From the NCBI RefSeq assembly GCF_014843005.1, contig NZ_JACYXM010000006.1:124001-188000 (forward strand): a DNA stretch of 64,000 nucleotides, given 5' to 3'. This document shows positions 8,481 to 16,470 of this stretch, one piece after another. Each line of letters starts with the position of its first letter. Within the stretch, counting starts at the first letter, position 1. Position numbers and translations under genes: made by a program. The DNA is from Rhodanobacter sp. DHG33. GTDB lineage: Bacteria > Pseudomonadota > Gammaproteobacteria > Xanthomonadales > Rhodanobacteraceae. The notes below the pieces were generated by a model that saw only the letters and a program-made list of their open reading frames with translations, had not been told where the DNA came from and made no database searches.

Positions 8481-8837
8481 GTGCCCGTCACCCAGGGTGG
8501 GCACATCCGGTGACTGCATTCGTCATGCCAAGAATCCCCTCCTGCGATTTTTTGCGCCTGCCGCTCTCGGCCAGCCCTGGGGGATCCTGCCGATGCGATA
8601 CCCCGGCGCGTTCCCGGCGATTTTCATGGCCGCGGCAGCCTTTTGAAATGCCACTTGACACCTCCCTCGCATTCGTGAAATTCCGCTATGCTTGGCTGAC
8701 TGCGTCTGCTTGGCCACGTGCGTGCCCGGTGTGGAACCACCCAGTTCCATGTCGCTACACCCGATCCCGGCATGCCCAGTAAGTCGTCGGCTCGAGGGGG
8801 GCCGGCTCGTCTCAAGATGTCTGGATCGGAGTGAGTC
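8481..8837 (+). promoter_or_regulatory. Region between the csp genes: promoter and leader of the second copy
   Basis: 357 bases without a gene after the first csp terminator. A consensus TTGACA lies at 8655-8660, but no good -10 element sits 16-18 bases downstream (TATGCT at 8687-8692 is 26 bases away), so the promoter is tentative. The leader repeats the blocks of the first copy: CCAGTAAG at 8776-8783, GTCTC at 8809-8813 and GGAGTGA at 8828-8834. Nothing else was recognised here. Confidence 0.45.
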
Positions 8838-9047
8838 ATGTCGGATCGTGAAACAGGTACCGTCAAGTGGTTCAACGACGCCAAGGGGTTCGGCTTCATC
8901 AGCCGTGAGAACGGCCCCGACGTGTTCGTGCATTTCCGTGCCATCACCGGCACGGGCTTCAAGAGCCTGCAGGAAGGCCAGAAGGTGAGCTTCAAGGTTG
9001 TGCAGGGCCAGAAGGGCCTGCAGGCCGAAGAAGTCGCCCCGGCTTGA
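8838..9047 (+). CDS. Cold-shock protein, CspA family (second copy)
   Basis: 69-residue cold-shock domain protein, a nucleic-acid chaperone with RNP1 KGFGFI and RNP2 VFVHF intact. It differs from the first copy mainly in conservative changes (for example ISREN for IARDN, and APA for SAA at the end). It has its own leader with shared motifs and its own terminator. Which copy is cold-induced cannot be told from sequence. Confidence 0.96.
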   Translation: MSDRETGTVKWFNDAKGFGFISRENGPDVFVHFRAITGTGFKSLQEGQKVSFKVVQGQKGLQAEEVAPA

Positions 9048-9065
9048 TCGCTGCCTTGCAAGCGG

Positions 9066-9093
9066 AAGGGGCCGGCGCAAGCCGGCCTTTTTC
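9066..9093 (+). terminator. Intrinsic terminator of the second csp gene
   Basis: GGCCGGC (9070-9076), loop GCAA, then GCCGGCC (9081-9087), extended by G-U and A-T pairs, and followed by TTTTTC. It begins about 20 bases past the stop codon. Confidence 0.88.
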
Positions 9094-9100
9094 TTTGGTT

Positions 9101-9340
9101 CTTGCGATCGCCCTTGGTCGCGAAAGCCGAACGTGCGGCCACCCGTGGCCGCACGCTTCGCGCCTGCGGTCGTCCCTGGTTGCGGGGATCAAACGGCCAG
9201 CTACCCATGGCTGGCTCTTGCCTTTGCGATCGTCCCTGATCGCGAGAATCAAACGGGCAGCCATCCATGGCTGGCTCTTGCCTTTGCGATCGTCCTTGAT
9301 CGCGAGAATCAAACGGGCAGCCATCCATGGCTGCACTCTT
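9101..9340. repeat. Four tandem copies of a 60-bp repeat
   Basis: Four head-to-tail units with an exact 60-base period. The last two full units (about 9221-9280 and 9281-9340) are almost identical, the unit before them has several changes, and the first is strongly diverged, so decay increases toward the csp side. Each later unit contains CGATCGTCC, AATCAAACGGGCAGCCATCC and the palindromic CCATGG. Because 60 is a multiple of three, several frames stay open and would encode 20-residue repeats, but no frame has a convincing start signal. Only about a dozen bases separate the array from the hydrolase ATG. Confidence 0.9.
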
Positions 9341-9345
9341 CGGCG

Positions 9346-10248
9346 ATGCTGAACGCCATTGCTGCCGCCGAACCCGCCGTGCTGCCGCTGGCGATGGCTG
9401 ACGGCGCGCGCGCCGAACTGCTTTGCGTGGCGCCGGATGGCGAGCCGCGCGACGCCGTCCTCTGGTTGCCGGCGATGGGCGTGCCGGCGCGGCATTACCT
9501 GCCGCTGGCCCATGCGCTGGCGGCCCACGGCGTGGCGGTGGCGCTGCACGAATGGCGCGGCATCGGCTCCAGCAGCCTGCGTGCCGGCCGCCGCTGCAAC
9601 TGGGGTTATCGCGAATTGCTGCAGTTCGATCTGCCCGCCGGCGCGGCTGCGATGCGCGCGCATTGGCCGCAGGCGCGCATGTGGCTGGGCGGTCACAGTC
9701 TCGGTGGCCAACTGGCTTGCCTGTACGCGGCGCTGCACCCGCAGGAGGCGGAAGGCATCGCGCTGGTCGCTAGCGGCGCGCCGTATTGGCGGCGATTCCG
9801 TCACGGCGCCTTGGTCGGCCTGGCTTATGCGCTGGCCCCGGCGCTTGCCGCGCTGTGCGGGCATCTGCCGGGGCGCCGCATCGGCTTCGGCGGCAACGAG
9901 GCGCGCGGCGTCGCCACCGACTGGGCGCGCAGCGGGCGCACCGGCCGCTACGCCGCGGCGGGCATGGACGAGGACTTCGAGCAGCGGCTGGCCGCATTGC
10001 AGCTGCCGATACTGGCGCAGCGCCTGCGCGACGACTGGCTGGGGCCGGCCGCTTCGCTGGACTGGCTGCTGGGAAAGATGCCGCATGCCTTGCGCCGGCA
10101 CGAACAGGTCACACCCGAGGATCTCGGCGGCCAGTTGGCCGATCATTTCAGCTGGATGAAAACACCCGGGCATATCGCCGCGCACATGGCCGAATGGATC
10201 GCCGCGAGCGACGCAGTGTCCACGGCATCGCCCCCTTCCGGCCCTTGA
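9346..10248 (+). CDS. Alpha/beta hydrolase (serine hydrolase)
   Basis: 300-residue soluble alpha/beta-hydrolase. The nucleophile elbow is GGHSLGGQ at about 123-130, preceded by the WLPAMGVPARHY oxyanion-side loop. It resembles the predicted alpha/beta hydrolases near COG4757, a group without a settled substrate. There is no signal peptide. The open frame extends upstream through the 60-bp repeats, but the ATG at 9346 gives the conserved N-terminus; the weak ribosome-binding site makes the start less sure. If the start is right, the repeat array forms its 5-prime leader. Confidence 0.8.
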   Translation: MLNAIAAAEPAVLPLAMADGARAELLCVAPDGEPRDAVLWLPAMGVPARHYLPLAHALAAHGVAVALHEWRGIGSSSLRAGRRCNWGYRELLQFDLPAGAAAMRAHWPQARMWLGGHSLGGQLACLYAALHPQEAEGIALVASGAPYWRRFRHGALVGLAYALAPALAALCGHLPGRRIGFGGNEARGVATDWARSGRTGRYAAAGMDEDFEQRLAALQLPILAQRLRDDWLGPAASLDWLLGKMPHALRRHEQVTPEDLGGQLADHFSWMKTPGHIAAHMAEWIAASDAVSTASPPSGP

Positions 10249-10303
10249 AGCGGCACCGGCGGGACGGCACTGTAGAAGCTTCCGTTCCTTCGCCGGTCCC
10301 CTG

Positions 10304-11362
10304 ATGAAATTGTTCGAATCCTTCACGCAGCGCAGCCTCGAACTGCGCAACCGCATCGTGGTATCGCCGATGTGCCAGTACTCGGCCACCGATGGCATAC
10401 CCGACCACTGGCATCTGGTGCACCTGGGCAGCCGCGCGGTGGGCGGCGCGGGTGCGGTGATTGCCGAAGCCACGGCTGTGTCGGCGCAAGGGCGCATCTC
10501 GCCGGGCGACACTGGGATATGGAACGACGCGCAAGTGGAGGCATGGCGCCCGATCACCGCCTTTATCGCCGCGCAGGGCGCGGTGCCCGGCGTGCAGCTG
10601 GCGCATGCGGGCCGCAAGGCCAGCGCGCTGCGGCCGTGGGAGGGCGGCGGCGCGCTCTCGACGGAACAGGGCGCGTGGACCACGGTTGCGCCGTCGGCCC
10701 TGCCGTTCGACGCGGGCTGGCATGTGCCGATGGCGCTGGATGCGGCGTCCATCCGCCAACTGCTCGCCGATTTCCGCGCGGCTGCGCAACGGGCGCTGGC
10801 CGCCGGCTTCAAGTTGATCGAGCTGCACGGCGCGCACGGCTACCTGTTGCACCAGTTCCTGTCGCCGCTCAGCAACCGGCGCGACGACGAATACGGCGGC
10901 AGCTTCGAAAACCGCACGCGACTGGTGCACGAGGCGATTGCCGCCGTGCGCGAGGTATGGCCCGAGCAACTGCCGCTGTGGTTGCGCATCTCGGCCACGG
11001 ACTGGGCGGAAGGCGGCTGGGATGTGGAGCAGAGCGTGCGCCTGGCGCGCGAAGTGAAATCGCTGGGCGTCGATCTGATCGACGTTTCCAGCGGCGGCCT
11101 GGTGCCGCACGTGAAGATTCCGCTGGGGCCGGGCTACCAGGTGCCGTTCGCCGCGCGCATCCGCCGCGAAGCTGGCATCGCCACCGGTGCGGTGGGCCTC
11201 ATCACCGAAGCTGGGCAGGCTGCCAACATCGTGGCGGATGGCGAGGCGGACGTGGTGCTGCTTGCCCGCGAAAGCCTGCGCGATCCCTACTTCCCGCGCC
11301 GCGCCGCGCAGGAACTGGGTGCGTCGGTGGCCGCGCCAGTGCAATATCAGCGTGCCTGGTGA
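10304..11362 (+). CDS. NADH:flavin oxidoreductase, Old Yellow Enzyme family (YqjM/XenA type)
   Basis: 352-residue FMN-dependent TIM-barrel ene-reductase that reduces activated C=C bonds of enones, quinones or nitro compounds with NAD(P)H. YqjM-type marks are visible: SPMCQYSATDG (the Cys that tunes FMN and the active-site Tyr) at about 22-32, QLAHAGRKAS at about 99-108, LHGAHGYLLHQFLSP at about 174-188, and the SNRRDDEYGGS loop that follows. It precedes the pirin gene by 13 bases and probably shares its transcript. The natural substrate is unknown. Confidence 0.93.
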   Translation: MKLFESFTQRSLELRNRIVVSPMCQYSATDGIPDHWHLVHLGSRAVGGAGAVIAEATAVSAQGRISPGDTGIWNDAQVEAWRPITAFIAAQGAVPGVQLAHAGRKASALRPWEGGGALSTEQGAWTTVAPSALPFDAGWHVPMALDAASIRQLLADFRAAAQRALAAGFKLIELHGAHGYLLHQFLSPLSNRRDDEYGGSFENRTRLVHEAIAAVREVWPEQLPLWLRISATDWAEGGWDVEQSVRLAREVKSLGVDLIDVSSGGLVPHVKIPLGPGYQVPFAARIRREAGIATGAVGLITEAGQAANIVADGEADVVLLARESLRDPYFPRRAAQELGASVAAPVQYQRAW

Positions 11363-11375
11363 GCGGAGTATTTCC

Positions 11376-12245
11376 ATGGATGCGCAACCGATCCTGATCG
11401 ACGGCCGCCTGCACGATCTCGGCGAAGGCTTCAGCGTGCGCCGGCTGCTGCCGGTGCTGGATGCGCGCCACGTGGGGCCGTTCGTGTTCTACGACCACAT
11501 GGGGCCGGCGGATTTCGCGCCGGGCCGGGGCATGGACGTGCGTCCGCACCCGCACATCGGCCTGGCCACCGTGACCTGGCTGTTCGACGGCAGTATCCGT
11601 CACCGCGACAGCCTGGGCAGCCTCGCCGACATCCAGCCCGGCGCGGTGAACTGGATGACCGCCGGCCGCGGCATCGTGCATTCCGAGCGCACGCCGCCGC
11701 AGGCGCGCGTCGAAGGCCAGCGCCTGCACGGCATCCAGGTATGGGTGGCGCTGCCGCGCGAGCACGCGGAAGTGGCGCCGGAGTTCCACCATCACGAAGC
11801 GGATGCACTGCCGCGCATCCGCCAATCGGGCGTCGAACTGGTGCTGATCGCCGGTACCGGCTGGGATGCGGCATCGCCGGTGAAGGTGTACGCACCGATG
11901 TTCTTCGCCGAAGCGCGGCTGGACGCGGGCGCCGAGCTGGCGTTGCCGTCCGAGCACGTCGAGCATGGCGTACACGTGATCGATGGCGAGTTGGCGTGGG
12001 GCGGCCTGACCGTGTCCGCGGGGCGGATGGCGGCGCAATCAGGCGACGCGCCCGCACTCAAAGCGACTCATGCCAGCCGCGTGATGCTGTTCGGCGGCGC
12101 GCCGCTGGATGGCGAGCGGCACCTGTGGTGGAACTTCGTGGCCGCCGACAACGCCCGCATCGAGCAGGCCAAGGCCGACTGGCGCGAAAAGCGTTTCCCC
12201 AAGGTGCCCGGCGACGAACTGGAATTCATTCCGCTGCCGGCTTGA
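11376..12245 (+). CDS. Pirin family protein (quercetinase-like cupin)
   Basis: 289-residue bicupin of the pirin family. All four metal ligands of the N-terminal cupin are present with pirin spacing: His58 and His60 in RPHPHIG, His102 and Glu104 in IVHSERTP. Bacterial pirins bind Fe2+, and some cleave quercetin; a regulatory role is also described in the family. The ATG at 11376 has GGAG 7-10 bases upstream. It lies between the flavin reductase and the Mpo1-like gene with 10-13-base gaps, so the three look like one operon. Confidence 0.92.
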   Translation: MDAQPILIDGRLHDLGEGFSVRRLLPVLDARHVGPFVFYDHMGPADFAPGRGMDVRPHPHIGLATVTWLFDGSIRHRDSLGSLADIQPGAVNWMTAGRGIVHSERTPPQARVEGQRLHGIQVWVALPREHAEVAPEFHHHEADALPRIRQSGVELVLIAGTGWDAASPVKVYAPMFFAEARLDAGAELALPSEHVEHGVHVIDGELAWGGLTVSAGRMAAQSGDAPALKATHASRVMLFGGAPLDGERHLWWNFVAADNARIEQAKADWREKRFPKVPGDELEFIPLPA

Positions 12246-12255
12246 GGAGAACGAG

Positions 12256-12558
12256 ATGGCCGAATTCGCCAGCTTCCGCGCGTTCTATCCCTACTACCTC
12301 GGCGAGCACGCCAACCGGTTGTGTCGGCGCTGGCATTTCGTCGGCAGTACGCTGGTGCTGCTGATTCTGCTGCTGGCATTCGCCAGCGGGCGGCTGGCGT
12401 GGCTGTGGCTGCTGCCGGTGGCCGGCTACGGCTGTGCGTGGATCGGCCACTTCGTCTACGAGAAGAACCGCCCGGCCACCTTCCGCCATCCGCTGTACAG
12501 CCTGATGGGCGACTGGGTGATGTATGCGCAGATGCTGCGCGGCAAGGTCAGTTTCTAG
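12256..12558 (+). CDS. Mpo1/DUF962-like small membrane protein
   Basis: 100 residues, two hydrophobic segments (about 28-44 and 49-64) flanked by the family histidines: YYLGEHANRLCRRWHFVG, WIGHFVYEKNRPATF and the RHPLYSLMGDW end. Yeast Mpo1 in this family is an Fe2+-dependent dioxygenase of 2-hydroxy fatty acids; bacterial members are mostly uncharacterised. The start has GAGGAG just upstream, 10 bases past the pirin stop. Its 3-prime end overlaps the convergent cytochrome gene by four bases. Confidence 0.85.
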   Translation: MAEFASFRAFYPYYLGEHANRLCRRWHFVGSTLVLLILLLAFASGRLAWLWLLPVAGYGCAWIGHFVYEKNRPATFRHPLYSLMGDWVMYAQMLRGKVSF

Positions 12559-12944
12559 CGGTATTTCTGGTGGCAGTCCTGGCAGGCCTCGCCGACCGGT
12601 TTCAGGGCCGCGGCCAGCGCCGCGCAGCTGGCCGGGGCGGATGCGACGGCCTGCTGCAGGCTGGCCTGCAGCTTGTTCGCGGCGTCGGCAAAGCCCTGGT
12701 CGGCGATGCCGAAGGTGGGGACGATGTCGGTGGCGGTGGACTGCAGGCGCAGCAGGTGCGGCTGGATCTTCGCGGCGTCGCATGCCTGCGATTTCATCGC
12801 CTGCTTCAGCTCGCTCGTGTGGTAGCTCATGGTGTGCATCACCGCCTTGGGCATGGGATTGCGCGCGGCGAGGGTGCTCATGACCTGGGCGGTACCGATC
12901 ACGCCGATGACCAGGCCAAGCAGGATCAACAGGGCTGCACGCAT
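12555..12944 (-). CDS. Cytochrome c-prime-like protein
   Basis: 129-residue haem protein anchored or exported by an N-terminal hydrophobic segment (about 3-22). The single haem-binding CxxCH lies almost at the C-terminus (ACQDCHQKYR), as in four-helix cytochromes c-prime and c-556. Two other cysteines (QACDAAK, PASCAAL) are present. Class II cytochromes bind NO or act as periplasmic electron carriers; the partner here is unknown. It is a lone gene, with no nearby oxidase or haem-handling genes. Confidence 0.85.
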   Translation of the reverse strand: MRAALLILLGLVIGVIGTAQVMSTLAARNPMPKAVMHTMSYHTSELKQAMKSQACDAAKIQPHLLRLQSTATDIVPTFGIADQGFADAANKLQASLQQAVASAPASCAALAAALKPVGEACQDCHQKYR

Positions 12945-13025
12945 CGTGGCAATTCCTCAGGGTGGATGCGGCGAGCATAACGCGGCCGGCGATAGAATCG
13001 CCCGTCCCGGAACAAGGCTGCATCC

Positions 13026-13820
13026 ATGAGCGACACAGAATTCCCCCATGAACGCTTCGCCGGCGTCGAGCGCCTGTACGGCATCGGCAGCGTGGCGAAA
13101 CTGGCGCGGCGCCACGTCTGCGTGGTGGGCGTGGGCGGCGTGGGGTCGTGGGCGGCCGAGGCACTGGCGCGCAGCGGGGTGGGGCGGCTCACCCTGATCG
13201 ATGCCGACGAAGTGTGCGTGTCCAACACCAACCGCCAGATGCACGCGCTGGACGGCGAGTTCGGCAAGCCCAAGGTGGGCGTGATGGCAGCGCGGCTGCA
13301 TGCGATCAACCCGGCCCTGCGCCTGGAGGGCATCGAGCGCTTCCTCACCACCTCCACGCTGGACGAACTGCTGGACCGCGGCTATGACGCGGTGCTGGAT
13401 GCCTGCGACGCCTTCCGCGTGAAACTGGAGATGATCGCGTGGTGCCGCCGCCGCAAGCTGCCCATCGTCAGCGTGGGTTCGGCGGGCGGACGTACCGATC
13501 CCACCCAGATCCGCGTACGCGACCTCTCGCGTACCGAACACGACGCGATGTTCAGCCTGATCCGCAAAAAGCTCCGCACGGACTTCAATTTTCCGCGTAA
13601 CCCGGATCGCTACTTCGGCGTGTCGGCGGTTTATTCGCTGCAGAACGTGCAATACCCGCAGCCCGACGGCAGCGTGTGCGGCAACCGGCCGCCCGGCGGC
13701 GACGCACTCAACCTCGCCTGCGGCGGCGGGCTGGGTGCGGCCACGCATGTCACCGGCGCATTCGCGTTCGCGGCGGTGGGCAAGGTGATGGAGAAGCTGC
13801 TGGCGGAACGCGAGGACTGA
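13026..13820 (+). CDS. tcdA: tRNA threonylcarbamoyladenosine dehydratase
   Basis: 264-residue E1-like (ThiF/MoeB) enzyme of the TcdA/CsdL family. It uses ATP to cyclise t6A37 of ANN-decoding tRNAs to ct6A. The ATP-binding VVGVGGVGSWAAEALARSG lies at about 34-52, followed by the acidic DADEVCVSNTNRQ segment. The family-typical PDGSVCGNRP is near 217-226. Its length matches the E. coli enzyme. The N-terminus (ERFAGVERLYG) matches the family, which supports the ATG at 13026. Confidence 0.94.
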   Translation: MSDTEFPHERFAGVERLYGIGSVAKLARRHVCVVGVGGVGSWAAEALARSGVGRLTLIDADEVCVSNTNRQMHALDGEFGKPKVGVMAARLHAINPALRLEGIERFLTTSTLDELLDRGYDAVLDACDAFRVKLEMIAWCRRRKLPIVSVGSAGGRTDPTQIRVRDLSRTEHDAMFSLIRKKLRTDFNFPRNPDRYFGVSAVYSLQNVQYPQPDGSVCGNRPPGGDALNLACGGGLGAATHVTGAFAFAAVGKVMEKLLAERED

Positions 13821-13929
13821 TCCGCCGGAGGCTTTTCGCCAGACACGAGGTGACCGCCTCGCCGAGGTGACGACGCAGGTCACCCCGCTTCATGGAATAC
13901 TCCGACCACGGTCACTGCGGATTCTCCCC

Positions 13930-14277
13930 ATGCCCCACCACGGCAGCTGTCACTGCGGACGCATCGCGTTCGAGGTCGAAGGCGAGTTCGATGCGGCGAT
14001 GGAGTGCAATTGCTCCCACTGCAGCCGCAAGGGTTACCTGCTGTGGTTCGTACCGCGCGAGCAGCTGCGCGTGAGCACGCCGGAGGCGGACATGGCCAGC
14101 TACCGCTTCAACAGGCATGTGATCGACCATCGTTTCTGTCCGCAGTGCGGCTGCGCGCCGTTCGGCCTGGGCATCGGCCCGGACGGCAAGCCGATGGCGG
14201 CGATCAACGTGCGTTGTCTTGAAGGCGTGGAGCTGGATTCGCTCAAGCGGGTGCCGTTCGACGGCCGGAAAATCTGA
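13930..14277 (+). CDS. GFA-family (CENP-V/GFA domain) zinc protein
   Basis: 115-residue protein with the GFA fold. The zinc-binding cysteines are CHCGR (about 8-12), CNCSHC (about 32-37) and CPQCGC (about 77-82). The family was named after a glutathione-dependent formaldehyde-activating enzyme, but most members have no proven activity, so no reaction is assigned. The upstream 108 bases after tcdA hold no other gene. It converges on the next acetyltransferase gene. Confidence 0.88.
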   Translation: MPHHGSCHCGRIAFEVEGEFDAAMECNCSHCSRKGYLLWFVPREQLRVSTPEADMASYRFNRHVIDHRFCPQCGCAPFGLGIGPDGKPMAAINVRCLEGVELDSLKRVPFDGRKI

Positions 14278-14289
14278 CGCCCGTATCCT

Positions 14290-14763
14290 TCAGCGCATGG
14301 GCTTGGCCAGCCGCAACAGGTCCACGCCGAAGCCTGCCGCCTCGTACAGTTTCAGCGCTCGCTCGTTGCCGGGAAATACTGCCAGCGTCACCAGCTGGCA
14401 GTGATGCTCCCGCGCCCATTGCTCCGCGTGCGCCAGCAACGCCTTGCCCACGCCACGACCCTCGTGTTCGGGCACCACGGCGAGGTCGGAGACGTGACAG
14501 TTGCTGCGGCCGGTGAAGAAATCCTCGGTGCGCTGCAAATGGATGAAGCCCACGCGCGTGCCGTCGGTATCCTCGGCCACGAACAGGTGGCTGTTCACGG
14601 GCTGGTCTTCCAGGTGCCGCAGCAGTTCGTCGCGGATGCCTTCGATGCATTCGTGCCGCCGTCGCCATGTCGGCAGCGGGAAGTCCACGAAGCGCGGCAC
14701 CAGGGCCAGGATGAAGTCGTCGTCGTCTTCGGCCAGACGGATCAGCAGGGGCGTATCGCTCAT
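14290..14763 (-). CDS. GNAT family N-acetyltransferase
   Basis: 157-residue acetyl-CoA-dependent acyltransferase. It shows the central VSDLAVVPEHEGRGVGKALL segment (about 91-110) containing the pyrophosphate-binding loop, and the LYEAAGF end typical of the fold. An acidic N-terminal stretch (LAEDDDDFILALV) is unusual but within family variation. The substrate is unknown. It diverges from the RNB ribonuclease gene, leaving about 120 bases for both promoters. Confidence 0.88.
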   Translation of the reverse strand: MSDTPLLIRLAEDDDDFILALVPRFVDFPLPTWRRRHECIEGIRDELLRHLEDQPVNSHLFVAEDTDGTRVGFIHLQRTEDFFTGRSNCHVSDLAVVPEHEGRGVGKALLAHAEQWAREHHCQLVTLAVFPGNERALKLYEAAGFGVDLLRLAKPMR

Positions 14764-14886
14764 GAGTCGTAACGTGTGCAGAGACGTACGCTGGTTCTAC
14801 ACCCGCACGGCGCGCGACGGAAGTGCGCCATGCCGACACATGTCACGGCTATAGTGCGGCGTTCGTGCTTTCGACAGGATCGATCC

Positions 14887-16341
14887 ATGCCCTCGACCCG
14901 CATCCGCCTGCAGACCGGCGACGACACCACGCTCACGCAGGGCGAGGCGGCGATTCAGCAGGAAATGAAATTGCCGCAGGCATTTCCGCCCGAAGTCGAA
15001 GCCGAGGCGAAGCAGGCGGCTGCGCAGCCGAACCTGCCGGCACTGGACCGCACCGACATCCCGCTGGTGACGATCGACCCGCCCGGTTCGATGGACCTGG
15101 ACCAGGCGCTGCACTTCGAACGCCGCGAGGGCGCCGGCTACCGCGTGCATTACGCCATCGCCGACGTGGCCGCGTTCGTGGCGCCGGGCGGTGCGCTGGA
15201 TGCCGAGGCGCATCGCCGCGGCGAAACGCTGTACGGCGCCGATTCGCGCATTCCGCTGCATCCGCCGGTGTTGTCCGAGGGCGCGGCCTCGTTGCTGCCG
15301 GACCAGTTGCGGCCTGCGCTGCTGTGGACGATCGACCTCGATGCGAGCGGCGAGATCGTCGCCATCGACGTGCGCCGCGCGCGCGTGAAGAGCCGGGCGC
15401 GGCTGGACTATGTCGGCGTGCAGCAGCAGCTCGACGCCGGCACCGCCGATCCGCTGTGGACGCTGTTGCGCGAGGTGGGCGAGCTGCGCAAGCAGCGCGA
15501 ACAGGCGCGCGGCGGCGTCAGCCTGGCGTTGCCCGAGCAGGAGATCGACATGGTGGATGGCCAGTGGCAACTGAGCTACCGCGTCAATCATCCGGACGAG
15601 GACTGGAACGCGCAGATCTCGCTGCTCACCGGCATGGCCGCGGCACAGCTGATGGCGAAGGGCAAGATAGGCATCCTGCGCACGCTGCCGCCACCGCAGC
15701 CGCAGGACATCGCTCGGCTCAAGCGTACGGCGCAGGCGCTGGCCATCGCGTGGCCGGACGGGCAGAACTATCCCGATTTCATCCGCACGCTCGATCCCTC
15801 CAAGGACACCCATGTCGCGATGCTCACCGCGTGCACCACCGTGCTGCGCGGTGCCGGCTACGCGGCCTTCGACGGCGAGTTGCCGGCGCAGCCCCTGCAA
15901 TCCGCGCTGGCGGCGCAATACAGCCATGCCACGGCGCCGCTGCGCCGGCTGGTGGACCGCTACGTGGGCGAGGTATGCGTCGCGCTGTGCGCGAACCAGC
16001 CCGTGCCGGAATGGGCGCGCAGTGCGCTGCCTGCGTTGCCGGACCTGATGGCCGAAGCGGACCGCCGCGCCAAGCACTACGAGCGCCAGGTGATCGACCT
16101 GGTCGAGGCGATGCTGCTGTCGCAACGCGTGGGCGAGACCTTCCGGGGTACTATCGTCGAAGTCACCGGAGCCAACGGCCACGGTGCCGTTGCTTCGCGA
16201 AGCGGCCTGGTGATGCTGCGCGACCCGGCGATCGAGGCCTCGGTCAGCTCGGCGGCTCCGCTGCCCCTGGGGCAGGAAGTGGCGGTACGCCTGGTCGAGG
16301 CCGATCCGCTGAAGCGGGTGGTGCGCTTCGAGGTGGCATGA
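14887..16341 (+). CDS. RNB-domain ribonuclease (RNase II superfamily, compact form)
   Basis: 484-residue 3-prime exoribonuclease-like protein built around one RNB catalytic domain. Metal-binding aspartates are Asp64, Asp70 and Asp72 in IDPPGSMDLDQAL; the fourth Asp of E. coli RNase II is Gln73 here. The arginine-bearing YSHATAPLRRLVDRY motif is conserved near 340-354. It lacks the two N-terminal cold-shock domains, and only a short C-terminal beta segment stands where S1 would be. This compact architecture recurs in Xanthomonadales and actinobacteria. Activity is likely but the substrate is unknown. Confidence 0.87.
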   Translation: MPSTRIRLQTGDDTTLTQGEAAIQQEMKLPQAFPPEVEAEAKQAAAQPNLPALDRTDIPLVTIDPPGSMDLDQALHFERREGAGYRVHYAIADVAAFVAPGGALDAEAHRRGETLYGADSRIPLHPPVLSEGAASLLPDQLRPALLWTIDLDASGEIVAIDVRRARVKSRARLDYVGVQQQLDAGTADPLWTLLREVGELRKQREQARGGVSLALPEQEIDMVDGQWQLSYRVNHPDEDWNAQISLLTGMAAAQLMAKGKIGILRTLPPPQPQDIARLKRTAQALAIAWPDGQNYPDFIRTLDPSKDTHVAMLTACTTVLRGAGYAAFDGELPAQPLQSALAAQYSHATAPLRRLVDRYVGEVCVALCANQPVPEWARSALPALPDLMAEADRRAKHYERQVIDLVEAMLLSQRVGETFRGTIVEVTGANGHGAVASRSGLVMLRDPAIEASVSSAAPLPLGQEVAVRLVEADPLKRVVRFEVA

Positions 16342-16470
16342 ACCTTTCGAGACACTGGACGGGCACGTGATGCGGTAAGGCGGAGAAGCAAGGCCAATCA
16401 ATACCGTGCCGACCTGCATCATGAGGATGCCTGTCGGCTATGGCGGTAGCCGAGAAAGGGGGACGCGCGT

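Noticed and set aside
8655-8692. A clean sigma-70 promoter for the second csp gene
   Set aside because: TTGACA is perfect but the TATGCT is 26 bases away, too far; the promoter is therefore left as tentative.
9101-9340. A CRISPR-like array
   Set aside because: The 60-base units are direct repeats without unique spacers, and no cas genes are present.
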